The translations under genes and the position numbers were made by a program. The notes below the pieces were generated by a model. The model saw only the letters and a list, made by a program, of their open reading frames with translations, was not told the origin of the DNA and ran no database searches. 64,000 nt of DNA from CAXMQS01 sp964195995 (GTDB lineage Bacteria > Actinomycetota > Acidimicrobiia > Spongiisociales > JAOTWH01): assembly GCA_964195995.1 (NCBI GenBank), contig CAXMQS010000031.1, positions 62,001-126,000 on the forward strand, read 5' to 3'. This document shows positions 1 through 8,287 of the stretch, in pieces. The first letter of the stretch is position 1. Every line of letters starts with the position of its first letter.

Positions 1-231
1 CACGTGGACGAGTCTGCGTTCAACGCCTACCACGTGATCCCCAAAGCACGCGGCGAAGAGCACCTGGCCAGCGCACTGCCGCTGGCGGACGGACGAGTGA
101 TGGTCACTGCCAGCGCCCCCCGCACGATCGCCGACCTCGAGAGCGCCGGCTACCACGTGATCGCCGTTGACACCTCGCAGTTCCAGGCTGCCGACGGCGG
201 ACTCACCTGCCTGTCGATCCTGCTGGACTAG
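1..231 (+). CDS. Dimethylargininase-like (DDAH/amidinotransferase family), C-terminal part
   Basis: The frame is open from the first base, so the gene starts upstream of the window; only the last 76 codons are present. The end, ADGGLTCLSILLD, carries the Gly-Gly-x-x-Cys segment that holds the catalytic cysteine of dimethylarginine dimethylaminohydrolases and related guanidino-modifying enzymes. These hydrolyse methylarginines to citrulline plus methylamines through a covalent Cys intermediate. The Cys sits close to the C-terminus, as is normal for the family. Its stop overlaps the end of the convergent SRPBCC gene by 4 bp. The exact substrate cannot be judged from this part; a related arginine deiminase-type hydrolase is possible. 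Confidence 0.75.
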   Translation, partial: HVDESAFNAYHVIPKARGEEHLASALPLADGRVMVTASAPRTIADLESAGYHVIAVDTSQFQAADGGLTCLSILLD

Positions 232-674
232 CCGGCTTCGACGATCCTCTTCACGTTGGCGGCCGTCTTGTCCATCGCCTCCTGGGCTCGCTTGCGCATC
301 ATCAGTGGCCACATCAAGCCCATGACGGGAGCGAGATACCACACCGGCTTGAGGTCGATCGACTGCGAAAGGCGACTTCCCGAGCCAGCGTGCGCGATCT
401 GCATATCGAGGCGTATCTTCGCTTTGCCGTCGTCACCGTCATGTACCTGACGGGTCTTGGGCTCGAATGTTGTCACAGTCCAGGTGCTCTCCGACTTGAA
501 TGGTGGAATGCCCCCCCGCTCTTTGTAGACATAGCCCTTCTTGACGACACCATCGCCAATGTCCACCATCTCGTCGGCCGGCTCCGCGAACTCCGAGTAA
601 CGGGCGGGCTGCATCATCAGATCCCACACAGCTTCTGGTGGGGCAGCGATCTCGATCGAAGTCTTGACTTGCAT
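228..674 (-). CDS. SRPBCC (START/polyketide cyclase-like) family protein
   Basis: A 148-residue protein beginning MQVKTSIEIAAPPEAVWDLM, the usual first strand plus 'PPEAVWD' helix of SRPBCC ligand-binding folds. The centre has the alternating hydrophobic strands of the helix-grip fold, and the C-terminal helix (MRKRAQEAMDKTAANVKRIV) closes the cavity. Full-length for the family. Members bind lipids or other hydrophobic ligands in the cytosol; no ligand can be assigned here. The start has a GGGAGGAAG Shine-Dalgarno sequence just upstream. It runs convergent to the dimethylargininase-like gene and divergent from the SDR gene at 793. Confidence 0.75.
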   Translation of the reverse strand: MQVKTSIEIAAPPEAVWDLMMQPARYSEFAEPADEMVDIGDGVVKKGYVYKERGGIPPFKSESTWTVTTFEPKTRQVHDGDDGKAKIRLDMQIAHAGSGSRLSQSIDLKPVWYLAPVMGLMWPLMMRKRAQEAMDKTAANVKRIVEAG

Positions 675-792
675 TCTTCCTCCCTGGGTTGAACCCGGTC
701 AAACATACACGAACTCCGGAAACGCGAAAGATGAAATAGACGAACCTCCTAAGGCGCTGACTCTCTCACATCCACAAAGACAGGGGAATCCC

Positions 793-1758
793 ATGCCCGA
801 CAACACCGACCGCACCGCACTCGTCACTGGAGCCAATTCTGGCCTCGGGTTCGAGGCTGCCGCTCAACTCGCCGACGCGGGCTACGCCCGAGTGATCATC
901 ACGGCACGAACAGACGCCAAAGCCGAGACGGCGCGCAGGAAACTGCAGGCACGCACCGATAGCAACATCTTCGAGCCGCTGACGCTTGACCTGGACGATC
1001 ATCAGAGCGTCGCATCGGCCGCCAAGTCGCTTGCCGAGGACAGCGGGAAGATCGACTTCCTGCTGCTCAACGCCGGCATCGCTCCGACCAAGGAGGCTTC
1101 CACGACTGCAGGCGGCATCGAGTCGACAATCGCAGCCACCCTGATCGGTCATCACCTGCTCACAATGAGGTTGCTCGAGGCGAGCCTGCTCGCAGACAGC
1201 GCCCGCATTGTGATCGCGAGCTCCGAGGCCGCACGCGGCGACGTCCCAATGATGAACCCAGTGGACGTCGACAAACTCGCTGCTGAAAGCTACGGCGGAG
1301 AGCCCGAGCCTGCCATCGAGGCCTATATGCGCGCCACCTCCCCGATCAGCTACAACGCGAATAACACGTATGCCACAGCCAAGATGTTCGCGGCATGGTG
1401 GGCAGCTGAGCTGGCAAGGAAGCTGCCAGAGGGGATGACGGTGAACGCGGTGTCGCCTGGTAGCACTCCCGACACGAACGCCGTTCGCAATGCTCCGTTC
1501 TTCATGAAGCGGATCATGCTCCCGTTCTTCAAGATCGTGCCCGGCATGTCGCATGCGGTCAAGGACGGCGCCGGTCGCTACCTCGAGGCATCACGTTTCG
1601 GTCCCGAGGTGAACGGCAAGTTCTTCGCCTCCAAGCCCAAGAAGATGACCGGACCACTCCACGAGACGCAGATGGACCACCTCGACAACCCCGCTGCCCA
1701 GCGGGCGCTGTGGAACGTGACAACCAAGGTCGCCGGCGGCGTCGGCTATCCGGCCTAG
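793..1758 (+). CDS. Short-chain dehydrogenase/reductase
   Basis: A 321-residue NAD(P)-dependent oxidoreductase. The N-terminal Rossmann motif TGANSGLGFEAA lies near residues 12-23, followed by LLLNAGIAP (NAG motif) and the catalytic Tyr-x3-Lys in YATAK. The late PGSTPDT segment matches the usual PG motif after the active site. I chose the ATG at 793 because the Rossmann fold starts immediately after it; the frame stays open upstream to 664 without recognisable sequence. At 321 residues it is longer than the classical 250, with extra length around residues 150-190 and at the C-terminus, as in retinol-dehydrogenase-like SDRs. Substrate unknown. Confidence 0.85.
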   Translation: MPDNTDRTALVTGANSGLGFEAAAQLADAGYARVIITARTDAKAETARRKLQARTDSNIFEPLTLDLDDHQSVASAAKSLAEDSGKIDFLLLNAGIAPTKEASTTAGGIESTIAATLIGHHLLTMRLLEASLLADSARIVIASSEAARGDVPMMNPVDVDKLAAESYGGEPEPAIEAYMRATSPISYNANNTYATAKMFAAWWAAELARKLPEGMTVNAVSPGSTPDTNAVRNAPFFMKRIMLPFFKIVPGMSHAVKDGAGRYLEASRFGPEVNGKFFASKPKKMTGPLHETQMDHLDNPAAQRALWNVTTKVAGGVGYPA

Positions 1759-1777
1759 GCAAGCCTGGAGACGACCG

Positions 1778-2062
1778 TCATCCTCCCCCGCCGGAGGGGG
1801 AGGATTTCTCGTCATCGAGTCCTCGGCGCCAGACGAGCGCCGCGAGCAGTAGCGCCCCAGCCATGACGGCGGGCACGGCGAAGATCCACACCAGACCGAG
1901 TCCGACGTTGGCACCGATGATGCAATCGGAGGCATCGACTTGGGCCTGCGTGAAGTCGTCTGGGCATTGCTCAGCTCCGGCACTGCCTACCAGCGCCGCC
2001 GAGAGGGCCACTCCGACCACCACGATCGCCATTGCACCGAGTCTGTAGAGAAGGCGGGTCAT
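1778..2062 (-). CDS. Small membrane protein
   Basis: Ninety-four residues if started at MTRLLYRLG; an in-frame ATG five codons upstream would overlap the amidohydrolase end. It has an N-terminal hydrophobic segment (about residues 8-28), a short polar stretch with two Cys (CPDDFTQ and SDCII) that may form a disulfide outside, and a second hydrophobic segment (about 50-75) followed by WRR. The tail SSPSGGGG is encoded by the hairpin at 1781-1804. The gene sits 2 bp behind the amidohydrolase on the same strand, so co-transcription is likely. No family recognised. Confidence 0.55.
   Translation of the reverse strand: MTRLLYRLGAMAIVVVGVALSAALVGSAGAEQCPDDFTQAQVDASDCIIGANVGLGLVWIFAVPAVMAGALLLAALVWRRGLDDEKSSPSGGGG
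1781..1804. repeat. GC-rich hairpin, terminator-like, member of the CCTCCCCC family
   Basis: Arms TCCTCCCCC (1781-1789) and GGGGGAGGA (1796-1804) are perfect complements around a 6-base loop and are followed by TTTCTC. The hairpin lies 22 bp after the SDR stop and inside the last codons of the convergent membrane-protein gene. It shares its CCTCCCCC/GGGGGAGG ends with the dispersed repeats elsewhere in the window. Confidence 0.6.
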
Positions 2063-2064
2063 CG

Positions 2065-3621
2065 TCAGCCCTGCCACACTTGACCGACCGAGGACACGTC
2101 GACCAGGGCGCCATCGACATAGGTGGCGAGCACGTTGGTCGCTCGCAACTCGTCTGGCGTGGCCTTCAGCGGATCGCGGTCCAGCACCATGAAGTCGGCG
2201 GGACTACCAACGGCCAGCGGAACGGGTTCGGCGATGGCCGCCGCCGCGCCTGAGGTGAACAAGGCCAGAGCCTCGAGGGAGGTGAGCGACTCCTCGGGCA
2301 CGATTCCGCAGCGATCGCGCGCTGCCGCCATTCCCCACAACGGGTGGGGCGGTTCCACCGGGCAATCGCTGCCGCCCGCCAGCGGGACGCCGACATCGGC
2401 CAGGGTGCGAAGCGGGTAGGTCAGCGGAAGGCGGTCTGGCCCAACGCGATCCTCCAGCCACTCGGTCTCCGACGCCATGAACGCCGGCTGCACCGAGGCG
2501 GTGACTCCACTGTGGGCGAAGCGAGCGATCTCGGGGCGACCAAGAACCGAGGCGTGCTCCACTCGCAGCTGGGCGGGATCCGCACCGTCGGCGATGAGCT
2601 GATCGAAGACATCGAGCACGGCGGCGTTGGCTCTATCTCCTATGGCGTGGATGGCGATGCGCTCCGACATCGGCAACGCCTGGCGCGCCAGGCCAACCGC
2701 CCACTCGTGATCGAGACGCAGGGTTCCCACGGTGTCGACATCTGAGAACGGCTCGTGCATGGCGGCGGTGTGCCCGCCGAGGCTGCCGTCGCCGAAGGCC
2801 TTCAGTCCGATGAACCGAACATTGCCTCCCACGACCCGCTTCGCCCCCGCTTCCAGCTGCTCGATGTCCTGAGCGATGATGAACACATTGAGCTTGATGG
2901 GAATGTCGACAGCAGCGTCGGCCAGCAACTGCGTCTCGTCGCCGAGGTCGGCCCAGGTGCTATCGCCACAGCCGACAATGGCGCCGATAGACGTGAGGCC
3001 CAGAGATGCCAGACCTCGCATGGCGTCGGACAGCTGGTCCGGCGTGATCGACGAGCCTCGCTGCTGAGCCAAGGCCGCTGCCACCAGCGTCACCGCGGTC
3101 TCGCGGAGAATGCCATTGGGAGCGCCGGCGTCTCGGTCCAACGAGCCGCCGACGGGGTCGGCGGTGCCCGGCCCGATGCCCGCCAGGTCGAGAGCTGCGG
3201 TATTGGCGATGGCGACATGGCCGCAGTAGCGATGCAGCAACACAGGACGGTCACTCACCAGCGCGTCGAGGTCGGCACGGGTCGGCAGCCGCCCCTCGGC
3301 CAACGTCTCGTCGTCGAGGCGCAGCCCCACGATCGGAACGCCCGGGTCGAGAGAAGCGATGGCGACGTGCAGCCGCTCTCCGACCTCGGCGAAGTCCGTG
3401 GCCGTCTTCAGTGCCGGTTGCACCAGGCTGGCGGTGTAAGTGGCGGGGTGGAAGTGAGCATCGCGAAGACCGGGAGTGATGACGCCGTCGACCTCGACCT
3501 TGTGATCAGCCTCGAGGCCATCGCCGATGGCCACGACCTTGTCGTCATCGATGATCAGGGTGTCGCCCAATCGACCGTCCCCGGTGACGACAGCGGTGGC
3601 AGAGAAGGCGGTTAGGGGCAT
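2065..3621 (-). CDS. YtcJ-like metal-dependent amidohydrolase
   Basis: A 518-residue TIM-barrel hydrolase of the amidohydrolase superfamily. Visible metal-site motifs are the early HFHP in VITPGLRDAHFHPATY (about residues 48-63), HAIGDRAN about two thirds in, VEHASVL shortly after, and GGSDCPVEPPHP with the late catalytic Asp. The beta-sandwich halves lie at both ends. This motif set and length are those of the YtcJ/N-substituted formamide deformylase group (PF07969), which hydrolyses C-N bonds of unknown natural substrates. The start at 3621 is directly followed upstream by a duplicated repeat. Confidence 0.85.
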   Translation of the reverse strand: MPLTAFSATAVVTGDGRLGDTLIIDDDKVVAIGDGLEADHKVEVDGVITPGLRDAHFHPATYTASLVQPALKTATDFAEVGERLHVAIASLDPGVPIVGLRLDDETLAEGRLPTRADLDALVSDRPVLLHRYCGHVAIANTAALDLAGIGPGTADPVGGSLDRDAGAPNGILRETAVTLVAAALAQQRGSSITPDQLSDAMRGLASLGLTSIGAIVGCGDSTWADLGDETQLLADAAVDIPIKLNVFIIAQDIEQLEAGAKRVVGGNVRFIGLKAFGDGSLGGHTAAMHEPFSDVDTVGTLRLDHEWAVGLARQALPMSERIAIHAIGDRANAAVLDVFDQLIADGADPAQLRVEHASVLGRPEIARFAHSGVTASVQPAFMASETEWLEDRVGPDRLPLTYPLRTLADVGVPLAGGSDCPVEPPHPLWGMAAARDRCGIVPEESLTSLEALALFTSGAAAAIAEPVPLAVGSPADFMVLDRDPLKATPDELRATNVLATYVDGALVDVSSVGQVWQG

Positions 3622-3752
3622 CTCGCGACTCTAAGGCACGCTGTGAACAGGAAGCCCCCTCCGGCCCTTCGGGCCACCTCCCCCTAGGGGGGAGGAAACG
3701 CGACTCTAAGGCACGCTGTGCACAGGAAGCCCCTCCGGTCCCACCTCCCCTA
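3622..3752. repeat. Duplicated intergenic repeat with hairpin
   Basis: The 21-base segment GCGACTCTAAGGCACGCTGTG occurs at 3625-3645 and again at 3700-3720, each time followed by an ACAGGAAGCCCC end. The first copy continues into GGCCCTTCGGGCC (a small hairpin) and the palindrome CCTCCCCCTAGGGGGGAGG. The second copy is shorter. This is a 75-bp tandem duplication involving one member of the dispersed repeat family, placed just upstream of the amidohydrolase start. Confidence 0.75.
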
Positions 3753-3794
3753 TACGGCACGGGGCCCTTGAGCAGCTGGCGCTAGCTTGGGCTC

Positions 3795-4094
3795 ATGAGA
3801 CGACGCAAACGTAAGCGGTCCAGCAGCAGAAACTTCTTCAAGCTCCTTGCCGCGGCTTTGGCAATCGCGGCCGTGATCAAGGAGCTGCGCCTGCCAAAGG
3901 AAGAACGGACATGGCACGGTGCTCTCGGTGGCTTCGTCCCCTATGACTTCCGGATGCCGAGTGTCGACAAGATCAAGACCAGCATGTGGAACCCAGATGG
4001 CGCGATCATCGTGGACCGACCGTTCGGGGTTGGGTGGACCCTCAACATCGGAGCGGTTGTCGCCAAGGTCCGCTCCATGTCCAACACGGGCTGA
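3795..4094 (+). CDS. Small protein, DUF5808-like
   Basis: Ninety-nine residues. A very basic start (MRRRKRKRSSSRNFFK) leads into a short hydrophobic stretch LLAAALAIAAVI, then a domain with VPYDFRMPSVDKIKTSMWNP and RPFGVGWTLNIGAV. The order 'VPYDFR...WNP...FGxGWTLN' resembles DUF5808, a short actinobacterial domain of unknown role; that assignment is from memory of the pattern. The N-terminus could anchor the protein at the membrane. It faces LtrA convergently with 8 bp between the stops. Confidence 0.6.
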   Translation: MRRRKRKRSSSRNFFKLLAAALAIAAVIKELRLPKEERTWHGALGGFVPYDFRMPSVDKIKTSMWNPDGAIIVDRPFGVGWTLNIGAVVAKVRSMSNTG

Positions 4095-4102
4095 GCGCAC
4101 GG

Positions 4103-5335
4103 CTAGGCGTCGAGTGACACCACATCCTCGGCTCTGAGACTCTTGGCCCACACAACGATGGCGAGGGCGACGGGGGCGAAGAGCAGCGCGCCGACCAGCG
4201 CCAGCGTGCCATTGGCACCGAATGACACCAACCCCACCAGCGGAATGGCGCAGGCGCTGAACAAGGTGGCGAGCACCGCGGCCTGCTGGATCTGATGGCT
4301 CTCGGGTCGAGGGACAAGGGTGCTCGCGATGGCCACGACAGAGAACAGGGCCAGCGACACCGATCCGACCAGGAGCCAGCGCACGGAGTCCATGAGCGGT
4401 TCCCCGACGTGCTCGATGGTGGCGAGGACCGCGGCGCCCGTGGCACCGATGCCGATCACCAAGGGCAGATGGAGGTAACCCCAAAGGAACTGGACGCGGC
4501 CGACACGAGCGGGTCGGTGTGAGATGAGGTCGAAGTAGACCCACCACAAAGCCACAGCGATGACGATGCCGAGAACCCCGACGGTGAGCACCTGCGTCGT
4601 CACCGGCTCCTGCTCTGCCATGCCGTTCACTGAACCCACCACCACCTCACCCAGAACGATGATGACGAAGAGGCCGAAACGCTCGATCAGCGATGGCGTG
4701 GTCAACGCTCCCTCCACCCGGCGATCCCGTCGTCGCAGCACAGGCAGCACGGCCAGCACCTCGAACGCCAGCCCAACGCCCCACATCCAGTAGATACCCG
4801 GTTCGGACATGAACGAACTCGCGGCGAACGCCAGCGCTGCCATCGCATAGGCCGCGGCATATGGATACGAGGCCTGGCGATGAGCGGGGTCGTGGTACCC
4901 GGTGCGGAACCACATGACGGCGAGGATGGCGCTGTTGACGCCATATGCCATGGCGAAACCTCCGGCCCCGTCTCCCGGCACGTCTCCCACGAAGGCGGCC
5001 ATCACTGCCACCGTCCCCATCTGGGTGAAGGTGAGGATGCGAATGCTCAGGTCGTCGGTGCCGTGGGCGTCGTGATAGATCGAACCGTTGAGCCACGAAG
5101 TCCACACTGCGAAGAAGATGAGGGCGAACCATCCGATGCCACTCCACGACGGGTGCTCGGCGAGGCGATGAGCCAGCTGCGCCACAAGCGCCACGAAGAC
5201 CAGGTCGAAGAACAGCTCTAGGAATTGGACCCGGCGCTCGACACTCCGACGCTCCAGCGCCCGGGCCGGTGGCTGCCAGATGCGGCGCCAGGTGGCTCGC
5301 CACCCCGATGTCGTGCCCGGTCGAGGATCGGTCAT
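4103..5335 (-). CDS. ltrA: Low temperature requirement protein A (LtrA) family membrane protein
   Basis: A 410-residue polytopic membrane protein. The start of the family domain is clear: RRVQFLELFFDLVFVALVAQ, with the FFDLVFV signature, followed by about ten hydrophobic segments; FVIIVLGEVVVGSV is the usual second landmark. LtrA proteins were named from a Listeria cold-growth mutant and their biochemistry is unknown. I start at the ATG at 5335 because the family domain begins 33 residues later; the open frame upstream is antisense noise over the hydrolase gene. It follows the hydrolase gene by 26 bp on the same strand, so they may be co-transcribed. Confidence 0.85.
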   Translation of the reverse strand: MTDPRPGTTSGWRATWRRIWQPPARALERRSVERRVQFLELFFDLVFVALVAQLAHRLAEHPSWSGIGWFALIFFAVWTSWLNGSIYHDAHGTDDLSIRILTFTQMGTVAVMAAFVGDVPGDGAGGFAMAYGVNSAILAVMWFRTGYHDPAHRQASYPYAAAYAMAALAFAASSFMSEPGIYWMWGVGLAFEVLAVLPVLRRRDRRVEGALTTPSLIERFGLFVIIVLGEVVVGSVNGMAEQEPVTTQVLTVGVLGIVIAVALWWVYFDLISHRPARVGRVQFLWGYLHLPLVIGIGATGAAVLATIEHVGEPLMDSVRWLLVGSVSLALFSVVAIASTLVPRPESHQIQQAAVLATLFSACAIPLVGLVSFGANGTLALVGALLFAPVALAIVVWAKSLRAEDVVSLDA

Positions 5336-5361
5336 GTTGGTGCCCACAAGGTTGGGCCAAC

Positions 5362-6171
5362 CTAGCTGAAGGACCGCTTCACCAATTCGATGACGGCAGG
5401 GGCAACCTTCTCTGGGTTGTCTGCCTGCGGGTAGTGCCCTGAGCCCTCTGTCAGCAGCACTTCGGCGTTGAGGATGTCGCCGAGCTCGTTGGCCTCGGCA
5501 GTGGGGTCGGGGAAGTCGGGGTCCGCGGTTCCCATGACCACCAGCACCGGCTGCTTCACGTTGGTCAAGCGTTGTCCCGATTCGGCGTGGGAGTTGAAAG
5601 CCAGTCCCCTGAACGCCTTGAAACGGCCGGGCTCGGCGAGGTTCTTCGAGAGGGCGGCGACGTACTCGACGTGATCCGACGGCTTCGGTCCGGGGTACAT
5701 GTTCTTGCGGTAATACGACACCCAGGCGCCTCGACCCCACGGCGGCAGCAGCGTCGCCCGGAACCCGGCCTTCTGCCACCACTTCTGTGGAACGTTGCGC
5801 ACGAACGGTCCGATCGCCACGACGCCCTTGACTCGCTCCGGGGAATCCGTTGCCGCGATAACGACGGAGGAGCACGACAGCGAGTTGCCAACCAGGACTG
5901 CGGGGCCGGCGGCCAACTCGTCCACCATGGCCAAGTAGTCAGAACCAATGGCGGCGTCGGCGTAGTCGTCCCAGTCGACCGAACCCTCACCGATGCCGCG
6001 CAGGTCCATCGTGACCACACGGAACCCGGCGTCGACTAGTAGCGGCACAACGTGGCGATAGGAGCCGCGGAGGTCGCCCATTCCAGGGGCGGCGATCACC
6101 AGCGGCCCGTTGCCACCCGAGTCGTCATACGAGATACGACCGCCGGGTCGGTCGAGGAACTTGGTTGTCAT
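5362..6171 (-). CDS. Alpha/beta-fold hydrolase
   Basis: A 269-residue protein with the full alpha/beta hydrolase layout: oxyanion strand PLVIAAPGMGDLRGSYRH, TMDLRGIGEGS after strand 4, nucleophile elbow VGNSLSCSS (Ser in G-N-S-L-S), acid MGTADPDFP, and the final His in EGSGHYPQADNPE. The elbow is G-x-S-x-S rather than the common G-x-S-x-G. The ATG at 6171 is preceded by GGGAGACC. Substrate cannot be told. It is first of a likely two-gene unit with LtrA. Confidence 0.85.
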   Translation of the reverse strand: MTTKFLDRPGGRISYDDSGGNGPLVIAAPGMGDLRGSYRHVVPLLVDAGFRVVTMDLRGIGEGSVDWDDYADAAIGSDYLAMVDELAAGPAVLVGNSLSCSSVVIAATDSPERVKGVVAIGPFVRNVPQKWWQKAGFRATLLPPWGRGAWVSYYRKNMYPGPKPSDHVEYVAALSKNLAEPGRFKAFRGLAFNSHAESGQRLTNVKQPVLVVMGTADPDFPDPTAEANELGDILNAEVLLTEGSGHYPQADNPEKVAPAVIELVKRSFS

Positions 6172-6229
6172 GTTGGTCTCCCTGTGTGGTCGCACCACCC
6201 TAGAAGACCGACTCCGGTACGCTCGGTGA

Positions 6230-6616
6230 ATGGTTATGTCCGCTGCCGACTTGATCGCCGAGGCCCGAGAGTTCATCGAGGAGATGCCACCGCAAGCCGC
6301 GGCGGCAGCCATGGCGGAGGGGGCGATCCTCATCGATACCCGCTGTGTCGCCGATCGAGAGAGCGAGGGCATCGTCCCTGGGTCAGTGTTGCACCATCGG
6401 ACTGTCCTCGAGTGGCGTGTCGACCCAGCGGCAGAGAGCCGCGACCCGGAGGTTGCCGACAGATCGATGCGCCACATCATCATGTGCAACGACGGGTTCT
6501 CGTCCGCTCTGGCAGCGGCCAACCTCGTGCGCATGGGCTTCGAGAACACCGGCCACCTCGAGGGCGGCTTCCGCGCCTGGAAGGCTGCGGGACTACCCGT
6601 GGTGCCTGGGACCTAG
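6230..6616 (+). CDS. Rhodanese-like domain protein
   Basis: A single-domain rhodanese of 128 residues (the ATG at 6236 is an alternative). ILIDTRCVADRESEGIVPGSV is the first conserved block, HIIMCNDGFSSALAAANLVRMGF holds the active-site loop C-N-D-G-F-S-S with Cys as persulfide carrier, and LEGGFRAWKAAGLPV is the typical ending. Such proteins move sulfane sulfur in the cytosol. Sulfur or selenium carrier activity would suit a selenoprotein-making cell, but nothing in the sequence ties it to that. Confidence 0.9.
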   Translation: MVMSAADLIAEAREFIEEMPPQAAAAAMAEGAILIDTRCVADRESEGIVPGSVLHHRTVLEWRVDPAAESRDPEVADRSMRHIIMCNDGFSSALAAANLVRMGFENTGHLEGGFRAWKAAGLPVVPGT

Positions 6617-6651
6617 CGCCGCGGAGCTACCTTCCTATTCGAGGAGGCCCT

Positions 6652-7254
6652 ATGTCATTGCTGGACCACGACCGGGTTGTCATCAACCAGAAGGCCAAGC
6701 TCATGGAGCTCACCAACGAGTACATGATCAGAGACGAGGACGGCGCCGAGATCGGTGCCATCCGCCAAGAGGGTCAGTCGAAGCTGAAGAAGGTGGCTCG
6801 GTTCGTCTCGTCGCTCGACCAGTTCATGACCCACAAGCTGGCCGTGTACGACGCCGACGGCTCCAAGGTTCTCGAACTGGTCCGTCCCGCCAAGTTCGTC
6901 AAGTCTCGCGTCGAGGTCTACGACGGGAACGGTCAGGGGGCAGGAAGCATCGTTCAGAAGAACGTTTTCGGCAAGATCCGCTTCGGTCTCGTCGACTCCG
7001 GCGGCGGCGATCTCGGTGAGATCCAGGCCGAGAACTGGCGGGCGTGGAATTTCGCCATCGTTGACGCAACGGGAAGCGAAGTCGGCCGCATCACCAAGAC
7101 CTTCGAGGGCGTTGCCAAGACCCTGTTCACGACAGCCGACGACTACTTGCTGGATATCCAGCCAGGGTTGTCCGGGCCATTGCGCCTCCTGGCATTCGCC
7201 TCGGCGGTCGGAGTCGACACGGCCCTGAAACAGGACTCCCGAGGGCTGAGCTAA
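6652..7254 (+). CDS. LURP-one/phospholipid scramblase-like family protein
   Basis: Two hundred residues beginning MSLLDHDRVVINQKAKLMEL. The protein is a run of repeated beta hairpins of the form 'Y-x-I-x-D-x-D-G-x-x-I/L-G' (YMIRDEDGAEIG, AVYDADGSKVLEL, EVYDGNGQGAGSI, AIVDATGSEVGRI), then a C-terminal hydrophobic helix. This is the Tubby-like/LURP-one barrel pattern. GAGGAGG 6 bp before the ATG is a strong ribosome site. The function of bacterial members is not established; membrane association through the last helix is inferred. Confidence 0.65.
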   Translation: MSLLDHDRVVINQKAKLMELTNEYMIRDEDGAEIGAIRQEGQSKLKKVARFVSSLDQFMTHKLAVYDADGSKVLELVRPAKFVKSRVEVYDGNGQGAGSIVQKNVFGKIRFGLVDSGGGDLGEIQAENWRAWNFAIVDATGSEVGRITKTFEGVAKTLFTTADDYLLDIQPGLSGPLRLLAFASAVGVDTALKQDSRGLS

Positions 7255-7280
7255 CCGGCCCAGGTCTCTAGCCTCGGGCT

Positions 7281-8246
7281 ATGACCGACGAAACCTTCGA
7301 GGAGTTCCGCAAGTCGTTCGCTTACGGCACCCGGTCTGACCTCAACTTCAAGTTCCTCAAAGCGCTCTCCGACGAGGAAGCCGCCGAGTTCTTCGAGGGC
7401 CTCCTCGATCACGTCGGTGACAGTTACGACAAGGGGCAGCTCGACGACATCATCGATCATGTCGTCGACTGGCAGGCCCGCGCCTATACGCCCGCCCCCG
7501 ACGCCAGGCGCACCTGGGTGTATGAAGAAGGCCCATTCACCACACCAGCCAAACCACTGGCGGAGAGCCGAGTTGCGCTGTTGACGTCGAGCGGCCACTT
7601 CACACAAGACCCCGAACCCTTCGGCGTAGTCGGCATGACCCAACAGGAGGCGGAGAACCGCATCAACGACTTCCTCAAGGTTGCGCCCGACCTGTCCCGG
7701 TTATCAGTGAACGCCGGCGGCCACGAGCTGACTGTGCGCCACGGCGGCTACGACGTCACCTCTGTCGCCCTCGACCACAACGTGGCGCTCCCCATCGACA
7801 TCCTGCGCGACCTCGACGACGCGGGCGTCATCGGGGAGCTTCACCACGAGGCCTACTCCTTCGTAGGCGCCGCTGCGCAACGGCGGCTGCAGAAGGAGAC
7901 CAGTCCGGAGTGGACCGCGATGCTGAGAGATGCCGACGTCGATGTGGCCTTGCTGATCCCGTTGTGACCTGTGTGTCACGTGTCGGTCGGGCACGTCGGT
8001 AGAGCCATAGAAGAGGCCGGGATCGCCACCACTGCCGTCTACGTGCGGGCGTTCCGCCACATCGTCGATGAGATGCTGCTTCCCAGGGTTGTGATCACCA
8101 ACCACCCAATGGGGAGACCGCTGGGACCGGTTGGCAACCGGCAGCGTCAGCAGGAAGTCGTCGAATCGGCGCTATCTCTCATCGACTCGGCGACAACGCG
8201 CACGATCGTCGATGACCCAACGCCATTTCGACCGATCCTGGGCTGA
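7281..8246 (+). CDS. GrdB/PrdB-like selenoprotein with in-frame UGA (Sec229)
   Basis: Two open frames lie in the same phase either side of one TGA (7965-7967). Reading it as selenocysteine gives 321 residues with ...DVALLIPL-U-PVCHVSVGHVGRA, the U-x-x-C-H segment found in the B subunits of glycine and D-proline reductases (PF07355). The upstream part has RVALLTSSGHF and VTSVALDHNVALPIDILRDL, and the downstream part TTAVYVRAF and VITNHPMGRPLGP, as in that family. A hairpin starting 11 nt after the UGA fits a bacterial SECIS. No GrdA, GrdC-E or PrdA gene is adjacent, so it looks like a stand-alone member; its reaction is unknown, probably a thiol/selenol reductive cleavage. Without Sec insertion it would end at 228 residues. 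Confidence 0.88.
7978..7996 (+). promoter_or_regulatory. Putative bacterial SECIS hairpin for the UGA at 7965
   Basis: Arms ACGTGT (7978-7983) and GCACGT (7991-7996) pair over six positions (one G-U), closing a 7-base loop CGGTCGG. The stem begins 11 nt after the UGA and G-U sits at +19/+20. In known bacterial SECIS elements SelB binds an apical loop with G and U at about this distance. It lies inside the coding sequence, as bacterial SECIS elements do. Confidence 0.7.
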
Positions 8247-8287
8247 AGGTCAACGCTGCGGCGAACCAGGACCCGGGACGTGGCGCC

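Noticed and set aside
1591..1983. Minus-strand frame opposite the SDR gene end
   Set aside because: Antisense to a well-supported gene and through a hairpin; arginine/serine-rich without domains.
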